Of a stretch of 64,000 nt of DNA, positions 43,233 to 52,544 are shown one piece after another. Position 1 is the stretch's first letter. Each line of letters starts with the position of its first letter. The notes under the pieces are model-generated. The model saw nothing but the letters and a program-made list of their open reading frames with translations, was not told where the DNA came from and did no database searches. The translations under genes and the position numbers were made by a program. Source of the DNA: Geothrix sp. PMB-07 (GTDB lineage: Bacteria > Acidobacteriota > Holophagae > Holophagales > Holophagaceae); contig NZ_CP132333.1 of NCBI RefSeq assembly GCF_030758935.1, positions 2,728,992 through 2,792,991 on the forward strand, written 5' to 3'.

Positions 43233-44533
43233 ACGAGCTCAGCCCCCAGGAAGTGCGGACTGGCCAGGGTGACCTTTGCCTGCACCAGCTCGCCAAAGGG
43301 CAGGACGCGCCCAGGCCCTGCCACCAGATGGATGGTTTTCCACTCGCCGCTGCGGGCCAGCCACCAGCCATGCTCGTTGGGCCCATGGGTTTCCACCCGC
43401 ACGGGAATCTCTCGACCCAGAAAGCGCTCGTTGCTGGCTCGGGTGAGTTCTGTCTGCCGCTGCTGCAGCCGCTTCAGCCGCTCGGATTTCACCGCCATGG
43501 GCAGATCGTCCTTCAAGCGCAGGGAGGGTGTGCCTGGACGCGGCGAGTAGATGAAGCTGAAGGAGCCATCGAAGGCGACCTGATCCAGCACGCTCAGCGT
43601 GGCCTCGAAGTCCTCATCGGTCTCGCCGGGGAAACCCACGATGAAATCGGTACTCAGGGACAGTTTCTCGCGGCCCTCGCCCAGGTAGCCCAGGCGCTCC
43701 AGGTACTCGCCCACGGTGTACTCCCGCAGCATGCGCTTGAGCACGCGGTCGCTGCCGCTCTGCAGGGGCAGGTGCAGGAAGGGGGCCACCTTGGGATTGC
43801 TCACCAGCACGCGGGCCAGTTCCTTCGTAAAGTTCATGGGGTGGCTGGTGGTGAAGCGGATCCACTCCAAACCTTCCACCTCAGACACCCGCTCCAGCAA
43901 CTCTGCGAAGCTGCAGCCTCCGGCATAGCTGTTCACGTTCTGGCCCAGCAGTTCCACCTCGCGGTAGCCGCGCGTGACCAGGCCACGCACTTCCGCCAGC
44001 ACATCGGCGTAAGGCCGGTGCCGCTCCACCCCTCGGGTGGTGGGCACGATGCAGTATGTACAGGCGTGGTTGCAGCCCTCGGTGATGGTCACCAGGGCCT
44101 TGGCGGTGTCGCGGCGCCGGGTGACCGCCGGGGGAAACAGGTGATTGTCCGGATACTCGCCCGTATCCATGACCCGGGCCTTGCCCGCCTGGGCCTCGGC
44201 CACGAGGCGCGGCAGCTGCTTGAGGGCCATGGTGCCCAGCACGAAGTCGATGTGCGGAGCCCGCTTGAACAGCGCCGCCTGTTCCTGCTGGGCCAGACAG
44301 CCCGTGACACCCACCAGCAGGGGCCGACGCAGCTTCTCCTCGCGCAGGCGGCCCAGCTCAGAGTAGACCTTGTGCACGGCCTTCTCGCGGATGGAGCAGG
44401 TGTTCAGCAGCACCAGGTCTGCATCCTCAGATGCTTCAACGCTCTCGAACCCCTCTTCGGCAAGCAGCCCCGACAGCTTCTCGCCGTCGTGGTCGTTCAT
44501 CTGGCAGCCCCAGGTTTGGATATGGAACTTCAT
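43229..44533 (-). CDS. miaB: tRNA-2-methylthio-N6-dimethylallyladenosine synthase
   Basis: A 434-residue radical-SAM methylthiotransferase that modifies A37 of tRNAs reading UNN codons. The N-terminal UPF0004 domain has the three cluster cysteines (TWGCQMN, LNTCSIRE, TGCLAQQ). The radical-SAM motif CxxxCxxC is in EGCNHACTYCIVPTTRG, and GQNVNSY follows. The C-terminal TRAM domain is at about 370-430. GGGAG lies 7 nt before the ATG. Both tRNA-Leu genes of this window (UUG and UUA readers) are in the A37-modified class. Confidence 0.94.
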   Translation of the reverse strand: MKFHIQTWGCQMNDHDGEKLSGLLAEEGFESVEASEDADLVLLNTCSIREKAVHKVYSELGRLREEKLRRPLLVGVTGCLAQQEQAALFKRAPHIDFVLGTMALKQLPRLVAEAQAGKARVMDTGEYPDNHLFPPAVTRRRDTAKALVTITEGCNHACTYCIVPTTRGVERHRPYADVLAEVRGLVTRGYREVELLGQNVNSYAGGCSFAELLERVSEVEGLEWIRFTTSHPMNFTKELARVLVSNPKVAPFLHLPLQSGSDRVLKRMLREYTVGEYLERLGYLGEGREKLSLSTDFIVGFPGETDEDFEATLSVLDQVAFDGSFSFIYSPRPGTPSLRLKDDLPMAVKSERLKRLQQRQTELTRASNERFLGREIPVRVETHGPNEHGWWLARSGEWKTIHLVAGPGRVLPFGELVQAKVTLASPHFLGAELV

Positions 44534-44597
44534 GGCACTCCCGAATCCTCCATTGTACCGGCGGTCGGGGGCCGTGCCACGCGCGGTTGAGCAAGCC

Positions 44598-45191
44598 CTA
44601 CCGTGGCAAGCGGGCCACCAGGCCACGAGGGGTCTCCTCCAGGGTGATGCCCATGTCCTTCCCAAGGGCCCGCAACCAGAGGATGGAGAGGTTCTTCGGG
44701 CCGTCGGCCGGAGGATCCGGTTTCAATCCCAAAGGCAAGGGCGCATCACCCAGCCAAGTCAGCACCCAGGCCTCGGGTCCCATGGATGCCTCGACCTGCA
44801 GGGGACCAGGCACGGCCCAGGGAAGAACCTGCCGAGTGAAGGCCGCGGCCCAATCCTGCAGCAGGGGTGTGGGCCAGGTGCTTCCCTCCAGGTCGATCCC
44901 ACTCAGGTGGCAGGGGCAGCGGAACAGCTCGGCCAGAGGTTCCAACCGAGACTCCAGGCCCGCCTTCCACTCGGCCCAGGGCGCCATGCCTGGATCGGGA
45001 CGGCGGCCCAAAGCCAGCGCCCGGGCCATCGCAATGAGGGTTTTTCCCTCCTCGATGGTGGTGCTGAGCCGCAGGCGGTTCCGCGCGTCCAGGGGCAGCC
45101 GGGGGTCGCTGAGATCGAGCACGCCCTGGAGGCCAGCCAGCAGGTTGTTGAAATCATGCAGCGTCGCGCGCCAGAGATCCTCGGATGCCAT
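44598..45191 (-). CDS. histidine-kinase-like fragment protein (H-box without clear ATPase)
   Basis: A 197-residue protein with an H-box-like ATLHDFNNLLAGLQGVLDL at residues 9-27, as in HisKA dimerisation domains, followed by about 130 residues with no recognisable N, G1 or G2 ATP boxes. It could be a histidine phosphotransferase of the ChpT kind, which keeps a dead ATPase fold, or a decayed kinase. It is divergent from the MshEN protein gene 86 nt away, and TATACA on the minus strand could be its -10. Confidence 0.6.
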   Translation of the reverse strand: MASEDLWRATLHDFNNLLAGLQGVLDLSDPRLPLDARNRLRLSTTIEEGKTLIAMARALALGRRPDPGMAPWAEWKAGLESRLEPLAELFRCPCHLSGIDLEGSTWPTPLLQDWAAAFTRQVLPWAVPGPLQVEASMGPEAWVLTWLGDAPLPLGLKPDPPADGPKNLSILWLRALGKDMGITLEETPRGLVARLPR

Positions 45192-45277
45192 GCTCCCACC
45201 GCCCGCACAAAAGCCTTGTATAAAGTTACCTTGGATATGACCCTCTGTGCAGCGATGTAACCATTCTGGGACTCCTT

Positions 45278-46156
45278 ATGCAGCAACCGATGAAGCGGCT
45301 TGGTGAATTGCTCGTGGAGGGCGGCCTCATCACGCCAGCCCAGCTGCAGAGCGCCATCACCCACCAGAAGATCGCGCGCGGAAGGCTCGGCAGCAACCTC
45401 GTGGCTCTGGGTTACATCTCCGAGGAAGTCCTCATGGATTTCCTCAGCCACCAGACTGGCGTGCCCCAGTTGGATGTGCGGAACATCGACGTGGCGCCGC
45501 AGGTTCTTCGGCTGGTCCCGCACCGCCTGGCCGATCAGTTCACGGTGCTGCCCATTTCCACCAAGGAGCCCAAATCGTTGGTGCTGGCCATGTCCGACCC
45601 TTCGGACCTCAACGCCATCGACAGCGCGCGGTTCGCCTCCGGCCTGAGCATCGAACCGGTCGTGGCTTCCCACAGCGCCCTGCGCAAGGCCATCACCGAC
45701 CTCTACCGCCGCCTGGATGCACCCAGCGAGGGCCTCACGGTGGACCTCGGCACAGATCCCGGACTGGACGAAGCCCTGCCCGTGTCGTTCACCCTGGCGC
45801 CCCTGCCTCTGCCCCCGCCGCCTCCGCCGCCCCCCTCGTCCTTTCCAAGGGATCCCTTCTTTGACGGCCCGGCCGCTCCCACTCAGCCTCTGAACATCGA
45901 TCCCTTCGGCCTCTTCGAGGCGACGCCTCAACGGGTGCCTCCGGTGGCCGCGCCACCGGCCAATCCTGCCCTGGTGCATAGCCGGGTTGCGCCTCAAGCG
46001 ATGCGCCGCCTGGAGAACTACCAAACCCGGACTTTGGTGTTGGGCCTCATCCGCCTGTTCCAGCGCCGCGGCATCATCGGCCAGGACGAGTTGCAGCACC
46101 TGCTCCTCAACCTCATCGAGGCTGGCGAAATCAAGGATGACGATCGAGTCGGCTAG
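45278..46156 (+). CDS. stand-alone MshEN (c-di-GMP-binding) domain protein
   Basis: A 292-residue protein whose first 145 residues match the GspE/PilB N-terminal domain, but with no ATPase domain. Two 24-residue MshEN motifs are intact: R7-L-G-E-L to Q30 and R36-L-G-S-N to Q59, separated by five residues, the arrangement known to bind cyclic di-GMP. A Pro-rich linker ([11 protein letters not shown]-type, about 170-200) and a C-terminal helical domain (about 240-290) follow. It is probably an adaptor that reads c-di-GMP for a pilus, secretion or motility system. The 3' end overlaps the convergent lepA by 4 nt. Confidence 0.82.
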   Translation: MQQPMKRLGELLVEGGLITPAQLQSAITHQKIARGRLGSNLVALGYISEEVLMDFLSHQTGVPQLDVRNIDVAPQVLRLVPHRLADQFTVLPISTKEPKSLVLAMSDPSDLNAIDSARFASGLSIEPVVASHSALRKAITDLYRRLDAPSEGLTVDLGTDPGLDEALPVSFTLAPLPLPPPPPPPPSSFPRDPFFDGPAAPTQPLNIDPFGLFEATPQRVPPVAAPPANPALVHSRVAPQAMRRLENYQTRTLVLGLIRLFQRRGIIGQDELQHLLLNLIEAGEIKDDDRVG

Positions 46157-47970
46157 TTCTCGACTTTCAGAATGGCCAGGAAGGCTTCCTGCGGAATCTC
46201 CACGTTGCCGATGGACTTCATCCGCTTCTTCCCTTCTTTCTGTTTGTTGAGGAGCTTCTTCTTGCGGCTGATGTCGCCGCCGTAGCATTTGGCAAGCACG
46301 TCCTTGCGACGGGCCTTCACGTTGGTGCGGGCGATGATCTTGCTGCCGATGGCGGCCTGGATGGCCACGTCGAACATCTGCTGATGGATGACTTCCTTCA
46401 TCTTCTGGCAGAGGGCCAGGCCAAGGGTCTGGCTCTTGCTGCGGTGCACCAGGATGGACAAGGCGTCCACCGCATCGCCATTCACCAGAATGTCCATCTT
46501 CACCAGATCTGATTCCACGTAGTGCTTCATGTGGTAGTCGAAGCTGGCGTAGCCCTTGGAGATGGACTTGAGCTTGTCGTAGAAGTCGAGCACCACTTCG
46601 TTGAGGGGCAGCTCGTAGACCAGCATCACGCGGTCCTGGCTCACATACTCCAGCTTCTGCTGGATGCCGCGCCGCTCTTCGCAAAGCTTGATGAGGCCGC
46701 CCACGAAGTCCGTGCGGGTGAGGATGGTGGCTTCGATGATGGGTTCGTCGATCTTGGCGACCTTCTGCAGGGGCGGCAGCTTCGACGGGTTGTCCACGGA
46801 GGTCTCGCTGCCATCCGTCAGGAACACGTGGTACCGCACGCTGGGCGCGGTGGTGATGAGGTCCAGATCGAACTCGCGCTCCAGACGTTCCTGCACGATC
46901 TCCATGTGGAGCAGCCCCAGGAAGCCGCAGCGGAAGCCGAAACCCAGCGCCGTCGACGTTTCCGGCTCATAGGTGAAGCTGCTGTCATTGAGGCGCAGCT
47001 TGTCCATGGCGTTGCGGAGGTTCTCGAAATCATCGCTGGAAGTGGGGAAGATGCCCGCGAACACCACGGGCTGGATCTCCTTGAAGCCCTTCAGCATCTC
47101 CGTGGCCGGCTTGGTGGTCATCGTCACGGCGTGGGTGACGGTGTCGCCCACTTTCACATCCACCAGCGAGCGGATGTTGGCGACCAGGTAGCCCACTTCG
47201 CCCACAGAGAGCGACTCCTGCTTGTCCATCTTGGGATCGAAGATGCCAATCTCGTCCACGCGGTGCTCACTGCCAGTGGACATGAAACGGATGGTGTCGC
47301 CAGCCTTGATGGTGCCGTTCACCACGCGGATCAGGTTCACCACACCACGGTAGGCGTCGTAGTAGCAATCGAAGACCAGGGCCTGCAGGGGCGCGTCGGC
47401 ATCACCCTGCGGCGCCGGGATGCACTTGACGATTTGTTCCAGCACCTGCTCGCAGTTCAAGCCGGTCTTGGCGCTCACATTCACGGCATGGGCCGTGTCC
47501 ACGAGGCCGATGACCGTGTCGATCTGCTCGAGCACGCGCTCGGGATCCGAGCTGGGCAGATCGGTCTTGTTCAGCACCGGAAACACTTCCAGGCCGTTTT
47601 CCAGGGCCAGGTAGGTGTTGGCCAAGGTCTGCGCCTCCACGCCCTGGGTGGAATCCACTACCAGGATGGCGCCTTCGCAGGCGGCGAGGCTGCGGCTCAC
47701 CTCGTAGGTGAAATCCACGTGGCCCGGCGTGTCGATGAGGTTGAGGGTGTAGGTCTTGCCATCCGAGGCTGGGTATTTCAACGTCACCGCATGGGCCTTG
47801 ATGGTGATGCCACGCTCGCGCTCCAGATCCATGTCATCCAGGATCTGGGCCTGCATGTCGCGTCCGGCCACGGTCTTCGTCAATTCCAGCAGGCGATCCG
47901 CCAGGGTGGATTTGCCGTGGTCGATGTGGGCGACGATGGAGAAATTGCGAATCAGGCTGGGATCGGACAC
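46153..47970 (-). CDS. lepA: elongation factor 4 (LepA)
   Basis: A 605-residue translational GTPase that back-translocates or remodels stalled ribosomes. G1 is [16 protein letters not shown]2 lies in [12 protein letters not shown]3 is DTPGHVDF, G4 is LNKTDLP. The LepA-specific C-terminal domain includes [34 protein letters not shown]. The GTG start at 47970 is set by GAGG 7 nt upstream and by the family N-terminus ([11 protein letters not shown]). Confidence 0.96.
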   Translation of the reverse strand: MSDPSLIRNFSIVAHIDHGKSTLADRLLELTKTVAGRDMQAQILDDMDLERERGITIKAHAVTLKYPASDGKTYTLNLIDTPGHVDFTYEVSRSLAACEGAILVVDSTQGVEAQTLANTYLALENGLEVFPVLNKTDLPSSDPERVLEQIDTVIGLVDTAHAVNVSAKTGLNCEQVLEQIVKCIPAPQGDADAPLQALVFDCYYDAYRGVVNLIRVVNGTIKAGDTIRFMSTGSEHRVDEIGIFDPKMDKQESLSVGEVGYLVANIRSLVDVKVGDTVTHAVTMTTKPATEMLKGFKEIQPVVFAGIFPTSSDDFENLRNAMDKLRLNDSSFTYEPETSTALGFGFRCGFLGLLHMEIVQERLEREFDLDLITTAPSVRYHVFLTDGSETSVDNPSKLPPLQKVAKIDEPIIEATILTRTDFVGGLIKLCEERRGIQQKLEYVSQDRVMLVYELPLNEVVLDFYDKLKSISKGYASFDYHMKHYVESDLVKMDILVNGDAVDALSILVHRSKSQTLGLALCQKMKEVIHQQMFDVAIQAAIGSKIIARTNVKARRKDVLAKCYGGDISRKKKLLNKQKEGKKRMKSIGNVEIPQEAFLAILKVEN

Positions 47971-48107
47971 TGAGGAACCTCGAACCCGCCATTGTATCGT
48001 TGGAATCGTCCAAAGTCTGCGGGCTTTTAACAATCCAAGCCTCATCCAGCGGTTGATCGGCGGGCAGAGGGCCTTTACCCTCAAGAAGACAGAGAGCAGG
48101 AGCCAGC

Positions 48108-48917
48108 TTGTCCCACGCCACGTCCCCGATGACCATCCTGATGGTGGAGGACAACGCCCTGCAGCGCCGCCAGATTGAAGCGCAACTGCAGCCGCTGGGC
48201 CACCGGATCATCAGTGCCTCCAATGGCCAGGAGGCCTTGGACCGCCTGCGGGAGCTGAAGGACACCCTGCCCAGCCTCGTGATCATGGATGCCGTGATGC
48301 CCTCGATGGATGGCTTCAAGGCCTGCGAAATGATCAAGGCCGATCCGGTCACGGCGGAAGTTCCCATTCTGGTGCTCACGGCCCTCAGCCGTGATGCCAA
48401 GGACCGGAGCTACGCCGCCGGCGCCGACGACTTCCTACGTAAGCCCGCGAATACCCTGCTGCTGCAGGTGCGCGTGCAAACCCACCTGAAGATCCGCGCC
48501 CTGTCCCTGAAGGCTGGTAGCCTGTCTCCGGCCCGGCCCAAGGTGCTGGTGGTATCGGCCAGTTCCCTGGTGCGCTCTCAGGTGCAGAACCACTTCGGCA
48601 AGGGCCAGGCCACCTTCTATGAGGCCCAGGGCGAAGGCCAGGCCCGCGCCCAGATCGGCACCCACCGCCCTGACGTGCTGGTGCTGGACACCGAACTGCT
48701 GGAAGGCAGCGCCCAGAGCCTGGCCCTTGCCGTTCACCAGGCCCCCGAACTGAAGGACATGCCCATCCTGCTGCTCTACAACCCAGGGGAGCTGGAAACC
48801 TGGTCGCGGCTGCACGAGCCCGTCGCCGACGCCCTGGATAAGCCCCTGGTGGCCTTGGAAACCAGGCGCCGCGTGGCCATGCTCGCCAAGCTGGCCCAGT
48901 TGCAGAAGCTCGTCTAG
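48108..48917 (+). CDS. response regulator with two receiver-like domains
   Basis: A 269-residue protein. The first receiver (about 8-125) is complete: VEDN acids, Asp in [13 protein letters not shown], Thr in VLTALS, Lys in FLRKP. The second (about 145-265) keeps [10 protein letters not shown] and the fold but lacks the acid pair and has DKPLV, so it is probably a pseudo-receiver. No output domain is present. The TTG start has AGGAG 5 nt upstream; ATG at 48129 is an alternative. It is divergent from lepA. Confidence 0.85.
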   Translation: MSHATSPMTILMVEDNALQRRQIEAQLQPLGHRIISASNGQEALDRLRELKDTLPSLVIMDAVMPSMDGFKACEMIKADPVTAEVPILVLTALSRDAKDRSYAAGADDFLRKPANTLLLQVRVQTHLKIRALSLKAGSLSPARPKVLVVSASSLVRSQVQNHFGKGQATFYEAQGEGQARAQIGTHRPDVLVLDTELLEGSAQSLALAVHQAPELKDMPILLLYNPGELETWSRLHEPVADALDKPLVALETRRRVAMLAKLAQLQKLV

Positions 48918-48960
48918 GCGTGAGCAGGCGCGTCGGCACTTTCGCGGGACTCAACGCTGA

Positions 48961-49138
48961 AACACAGAGACCGCAGAAAACCGCAGAGGACGCAGAGAAA
49001 AAACAAGGGATGACCGGCGCAGCCGCCCCTAACCGTTGGCGCAGCTCCTTTCCGTTTTTTTTGGGCGGCCTTTGGGGCGTCACGAGACCGATGCTTCCCT
49101 CTGCGTCCTCAGTGGCGCTCTTTGCCCTCTGCGTTCCG
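48961..49138. repeat. imperfect inverted repeat of the CGCAGAG type
   Basis: The left arm (48961-49004) is built of CACAGAGACCGCAG, CCGCAGAGGACGCAGAG. The right arm (49098-49138) is its approximate reverse complement, CTCTGCGTCCTC then TTTGCCCTCTGCGTT. The arms flank about 95 nt. Purine-rich repeats with this CGCAGAG/CACAGAG wording occur dispersed in many environmental bacterial genomes. The right arm lies inside the next gene and encodes most of its signal peptide. Confidence 0.7.
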
Positions 49139-50587
49139 CTTTTCCTGCAAGCCTCTCTGCGTGCCGGAACCATCCAGGGCCGCGTCACCGATGGGCACCG
49201 AGGCCTCGCGGGCGTGCGCGTCTACCCGGATCGCCTGCCACGCATATCGCCTGCAGGCGACTTGCCCGTGGCCTTTACCGATGCCGAGGGCCGCTTCCGT
49301 CTGGAGCTTGACGACCGGGACACGGTGTTGGCCGTGGAAAAGGACGGCTGGTTCAGGGATCTGATACCGGCGGTGGAATGGCCGCGGGACCTGGTGCTGT
49401 GCCCTCAGCCGGCTTTCCGCAAAGAGGCTGTGTTCCTGGTGCGCCTCGATTTCACCGATGAGCCCTCGAAGCTGCCCGACGGCGCCCTCCGGGAACTGCT
49501 GTTCTCGCGCCGTCCTGGGGTGGCCAGTGCCGCCAACTACCTGTACGAAGTGAGCAAGGGCGCCCTCCTGCTCGAAGAGGGCCGCTTCCTCAAGCTGCGC
49601 AGCGCCGAACACCCTTCGCCACGGCGCGACGAACACAAGTCCGCCATGGCCAAGTGGGTGCTGGAACGCCTGCAGGGTGAAACCCTGGGCGACTGCGACC
49701 GCGTGGATAACCGCACCGGCGCCCGCAAACCCGACGGCAAGCCCGATCACCTGTGGATCATCACACCGGGCGCCCCGCAGTCCATCACCGCCGACGAGGC
49801 CCACCTCAAGGCCGTGAGCCTGCTCATGCCCCTGCCCTGGAACCGGAATCGGCGCTGGCCCCTGCTCTTCATGACCGAGGAAGTGCCCCTGGGCAACATC
49901 GTCCACGAAGCCTTCCACGCCATGGGCGAACACCGGGTGGATGACCTCTACCTGGAAAGCGGCAAGGCGCTCACCGCGGGCATCTGGGATCTCATGGACG
50001 GCGGCCAGTACCGCGGCTGGGACCGCTCCCATCCGGGCCAGGGCCCCTGGGTGGAGGATACGGGCTACAGTCCCTCCCATCCCATGGCCTGGGTCCGCTC
50101 TGAGCTTTGGTACCGTGGCCAGTTTCGCGGCACCATCCGCCGCCTCGCCCTGAAAGGTCGCCGCTGGGAAGGCTGGATCGCGCCCGCCTCTCGCGCCCCC
50201 GGCGCGGATCCGCAGTGGGTGACCCTCCCCGATCCCCGCAAGCAGGGCCGGTTCTTCAGCCTGGAGGTGCGCCGCCCCTGGGGCTTCGAGCGGGGCCGCA
50301 TCGGCAACCGCTTCGGCCCCGGCCACGAAGGTTTGGTGGTGGCCACCATCGATCCGAGCCTGCTGACCTACGGCGATCCCAAGGGCCCCGTGCGCGTGGT
50401 GGACGCCCACCCCCACAGCCCCGAGCCCCCCAAGCCGCGCCTCCCTCTCAAGCTATGGGAACTGGACGACGCCGCCTTCAACCTCGGCCCCGGTGAAAAC
50501 CCGAAAGGCCGCAGTGGCCCCCTCGCCTGGGAAGTGCTGGAGACCGACGCCAGCGGACGCATGAGGATCAAATTGGTCTTGAAATAG
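49091..50587 (+). CDS. secreted M6-like metalloprotease with carboxypeptidase-regulatory domain
   Basis: A 498-residue protein. A signal peptide (SSVALFALCVPLFLQASLRAG) is followed by a regulatory-like Ig domain (TIQGRVTDGHRGLAGVRVYP). The protease region has the zinc motif IVHEAFHAMGEH (HExxH, about 270), a nearby D-D-L-Y, and WDLMDGG as a Met-turn-like element, all as in M6 (immune inhibitor A-like) peptidases. A longer frame opening at GTG 48920 has no SD and crosses the repeat; the ATG at 49091 gives a proper signal peptide but its SD is also weak. Family call is by motif only. Confidence 0.7.
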   Translation: MLPSASSVALFALCVPLFLQASLRAGTIQGRVTDGHRGLAGVRVYPDRLPRISPAGDLPVAFTDAEGRFRLELDDRDTVLAVEKDGWFRDLIPAVEWPRDLVLCPQPAFRKEAVFLVRLDFTDEPSKLPDGALRELLFSRRPGVASAANYLYEVSKGALLLEEGRFLKLRSAEHPSPRRDEHKSAMAKWVLERLQGETLGDCDRVDNRTGARKPDGKPDHLWIITPGAPQSITADEAHLKAVSLLMPLPWNRNRRWPLLFMTEEVPLGNIVHEAFHAMGEHRVDDLYLESGKALTAGIWDLMDGGQYRGWDRSHPGQGPWVEDTGYSPSHPMAWVRSELWYRGQFRGTIRRLALKGRRWEGWIAPASRAPGADPQWVTLPDPRKQGRFFSLEVRRPWGFERGRIGNRFGPGHEGLVVATIDPSLLTYGDPKGPVRVVDAHPHSPEPPKPRLPLKLWELDDAAFNLGPGENPKGRSGPLAWEVLETDASGRMRIKLVLK

Positions 50588-50652
50588 CCTTTTTACGCGG
50601 ATGTCACCCGGTTGACCTCAGTTCAGGCTGAAAGCCGGACGAAAACGGAATC

Positions 50653-52536
50653 ATGGAGACGATGATGCTCGATTCCGTTCGCAGCCATGACTCGGGCCCG
50701 GCTCTGCCCGTGATTCAGGGCCTGCCCGTGTCGCCCCAGCCCACGTCTGGCGAGGAGGATCATCCGCTGCTGGGGGAACTTCGCGCCATCCTCGAGCGGC
50801 GATCCCTGTCGCCGCGCTTTCAGCCCATCTTCGATTTGAGGATCGGCGAGCTGTACGGCTTCGAGGGTCTCATCCGCGGTCCCAGCAATTCGGTGCTGCA
50901 TGCCCCCCTGAACCTGCTGGGGGTGGCGCGCTGCGGCGGGCTGCTGGCCGATTTGGAGCGTTCCTGCATCGAATCCATTCTGGGCGTCTGGTCGGGGCTG
51001 GCCAGCCACCACCGCATCTTCATAAACCTCAGCCCCAGCGCCTTGCTGGATGCCCGCAGCCGAACCTCCCTGGGCTCGGACCTGGTCAACCAGCTTGGGC
51101 TGCTGCCCCGCAACGTCGTCATCGAACTCACGGAAAGCCAGCCCACGTTCAACTACGCCCCGCTGCTGGAAGCCGCGCAGTACCTGAGATCCTTTGGCTT
51201 CACCATCGCCCTGGACGATCTGGGCGAGGGCTTCTCCAGCCTCCGCCTCTGGTCTGAGCTGCAACCGGAATTCGTGAAGGTGGACAAGCACTTCGTCCAG
51301 GGAGTGGGCTGCGATCCCGTGAAGCTCCACTTCCTCAGATCCATCCAGGAGCTCGCCAACCGCACCGGGGCCCGGGTGGTGGCCGAAGGCATCGAAACCG
51401 ATGCCGACCTGGCCGTCATCCAGGAGCTGGGCATCGACTTCGGCCAGGGCTTTCTGCTGGGCAAGCCCGCCCCCCTCCCCAACCAGCGCATCTCCCACGA
51501 ACTCATCCACCGGCTGCGTCCCATGACCCAGATCGCTGCACGTGTGACACCCTCCACCCAGCGCAGCACTGCGGAACGGCTGCTGGTCCCCATCCAGCCG
51601 GTGACGCCGGCGACCTGCAACCTGGAGGTGCAGACCCGCTTTCTGCGCCAGCCCGACCTCCAGTCCCTGCCGGTGGTGGATGACGGCATCCCCCTGGGCC
51701 TCATGAACCGCCACGCCTTCACCGACACCATGTCGCGCCCCTTCAGCCCCGAACTCTACGGCAAACGCTCCTGCACCCAGTTCATGGAGACGGGCTGCCT
51801 CATCGTGGACCGCAACATCTCCATCCACGATCTGAGTGAGCGGGTGGTGTCGTCGGATCCGCGCCACATCCTGCTGGGCTTCATCATCACCCAGAACGGC
51901 CGCTACGTCGGCATGGGCTCCGGCCACGACCTCATGCGCGAAATCACCCAGATGCAGATCGCCTCCGCCCGGTACGCCAATCCCCTCACCCAGCTGCCGG
52001 GCAACGTGCCCATCCATGAGCACCTGGAGTCGCGGCTGGAGACGAAGGTTCCCTTCATGGTCTGCTACTGCGACCTCGACCACTTCAAGCCCTACAACGA
52101 TGTCTACGGATACCGGCGGGGCGATGAGCTGATCCAATGGACCGGCGCCCTGCTGCAGGACTGCTTTTCAGACGCTTCGGATTTCCTCGGGCATGTGGGC
52201 GGCGACGACTTCATCCTGGCCCTGCCCCAGGAGGACTGGGAGGCGCGGCTGCACGGCTTCCTCGAGCGATTCGAGGCCGGGCGCCACGCCTTTTTCGATC
52301 CCCAGGACGATGCCCGTGGCGGCTACTTCTCCGAAGACCGCCAGGGCCGGACGGTGTTCCATCCGCTGGCCGCCATCTCCCTGGGCGTGGTGGAGGTCCA
52401 GCCTGGTGCCTTCCAGAATCACCACGAGGTGGCCTCCGCCGCCAGCTCCGCCAAGAAGCTCGCGAAGCAGCAGCCCGGTTGTAGCTGCTTCCTGGACCGG
52501 CGCCGGTCCCACGCCGCGCCGCGGCCACAGCGCTAG
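50653..52536 (+). CDS. EAL-CBS-GGDEF cyclic-di-GMP protein
   Basis: A 627-residue cytoplasmic protein. The EAL domain (about 42-280) has EGL in place of EAL but keeps N in INLSPS, E in IELTES, DDLGEGFSS, K in VKVDKH, E in AEGIET and GQGFLLGKP, so phosphodiesterase activity is plausible. A CBS-like pair (about 300-430) follows. The GGDEF domain (about 440-600) has CDLDHFKPYND and HVGGDDF in place of GGDEF. Relatives with this order combine synthesis and breakdown of c-di-GMP under nucleotide control. It stands alone on its strand. Confidence 0.9.
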   Translation: METMMLDSVRSHDSGPALPVIQGLPVSPQPTSGEEDHPLLGELRAILERRSLSPRFQPIFDLRIGELYGFEGLIRGPSNSVLHAPLNLLGVARCGGLLADLERSCIESILGVWSGLASHHRIFINLSPSALLDARSRTSLGSDLVNQLGLLPRNVVIELTESQPTFNYAPLLEAAQYLRSFGFTIALDDLGEGFSSLRLWSELQPEFVKVDKHFVQGVGCDPVKLHFLRSIQELANRTGARVVAEGIETDADLAVIQELGIDFGQGFLLGKPAPLPNQRISHELIHRLRPMTQIAARVTPSTQRSTAERLLVPIQPVTPATCNLEVQTRFLRQPDLQSLPVVDDGIPLGLMNRHAFTDTMSRPFSPELYGKRSCTQFMETGCLIVDRNISIHDLSERVVSSDPRHILLGFIITQNGRYVGMGSGHDLMREITQMQIASARYANPLTQLPGNVPIHEHLESRLETKVPFMVCYCDLDHFKPYNDVYGYRRGDELIQWTGALLQDCFSDASDFLGHVGGDDFILALPQEDWEARLHGFLERFEAGRHAFFDPQDDARGGYFSEDRQGRTVFHPLAAISLGVVEVQPGAFQNHHEVASAASSAKKLAKQQPGCSCFLDRRRSHAAPRPQR

Positions 52537-52544
52537 CCTGCGGA

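Noticed and set aside
48920-49090. N-terminal extension of the M6-like protease from GTG 48920
   Set aside because: It would place a charged repeat-derived segment before the signal peptide, and no ribosome binding site supports it.
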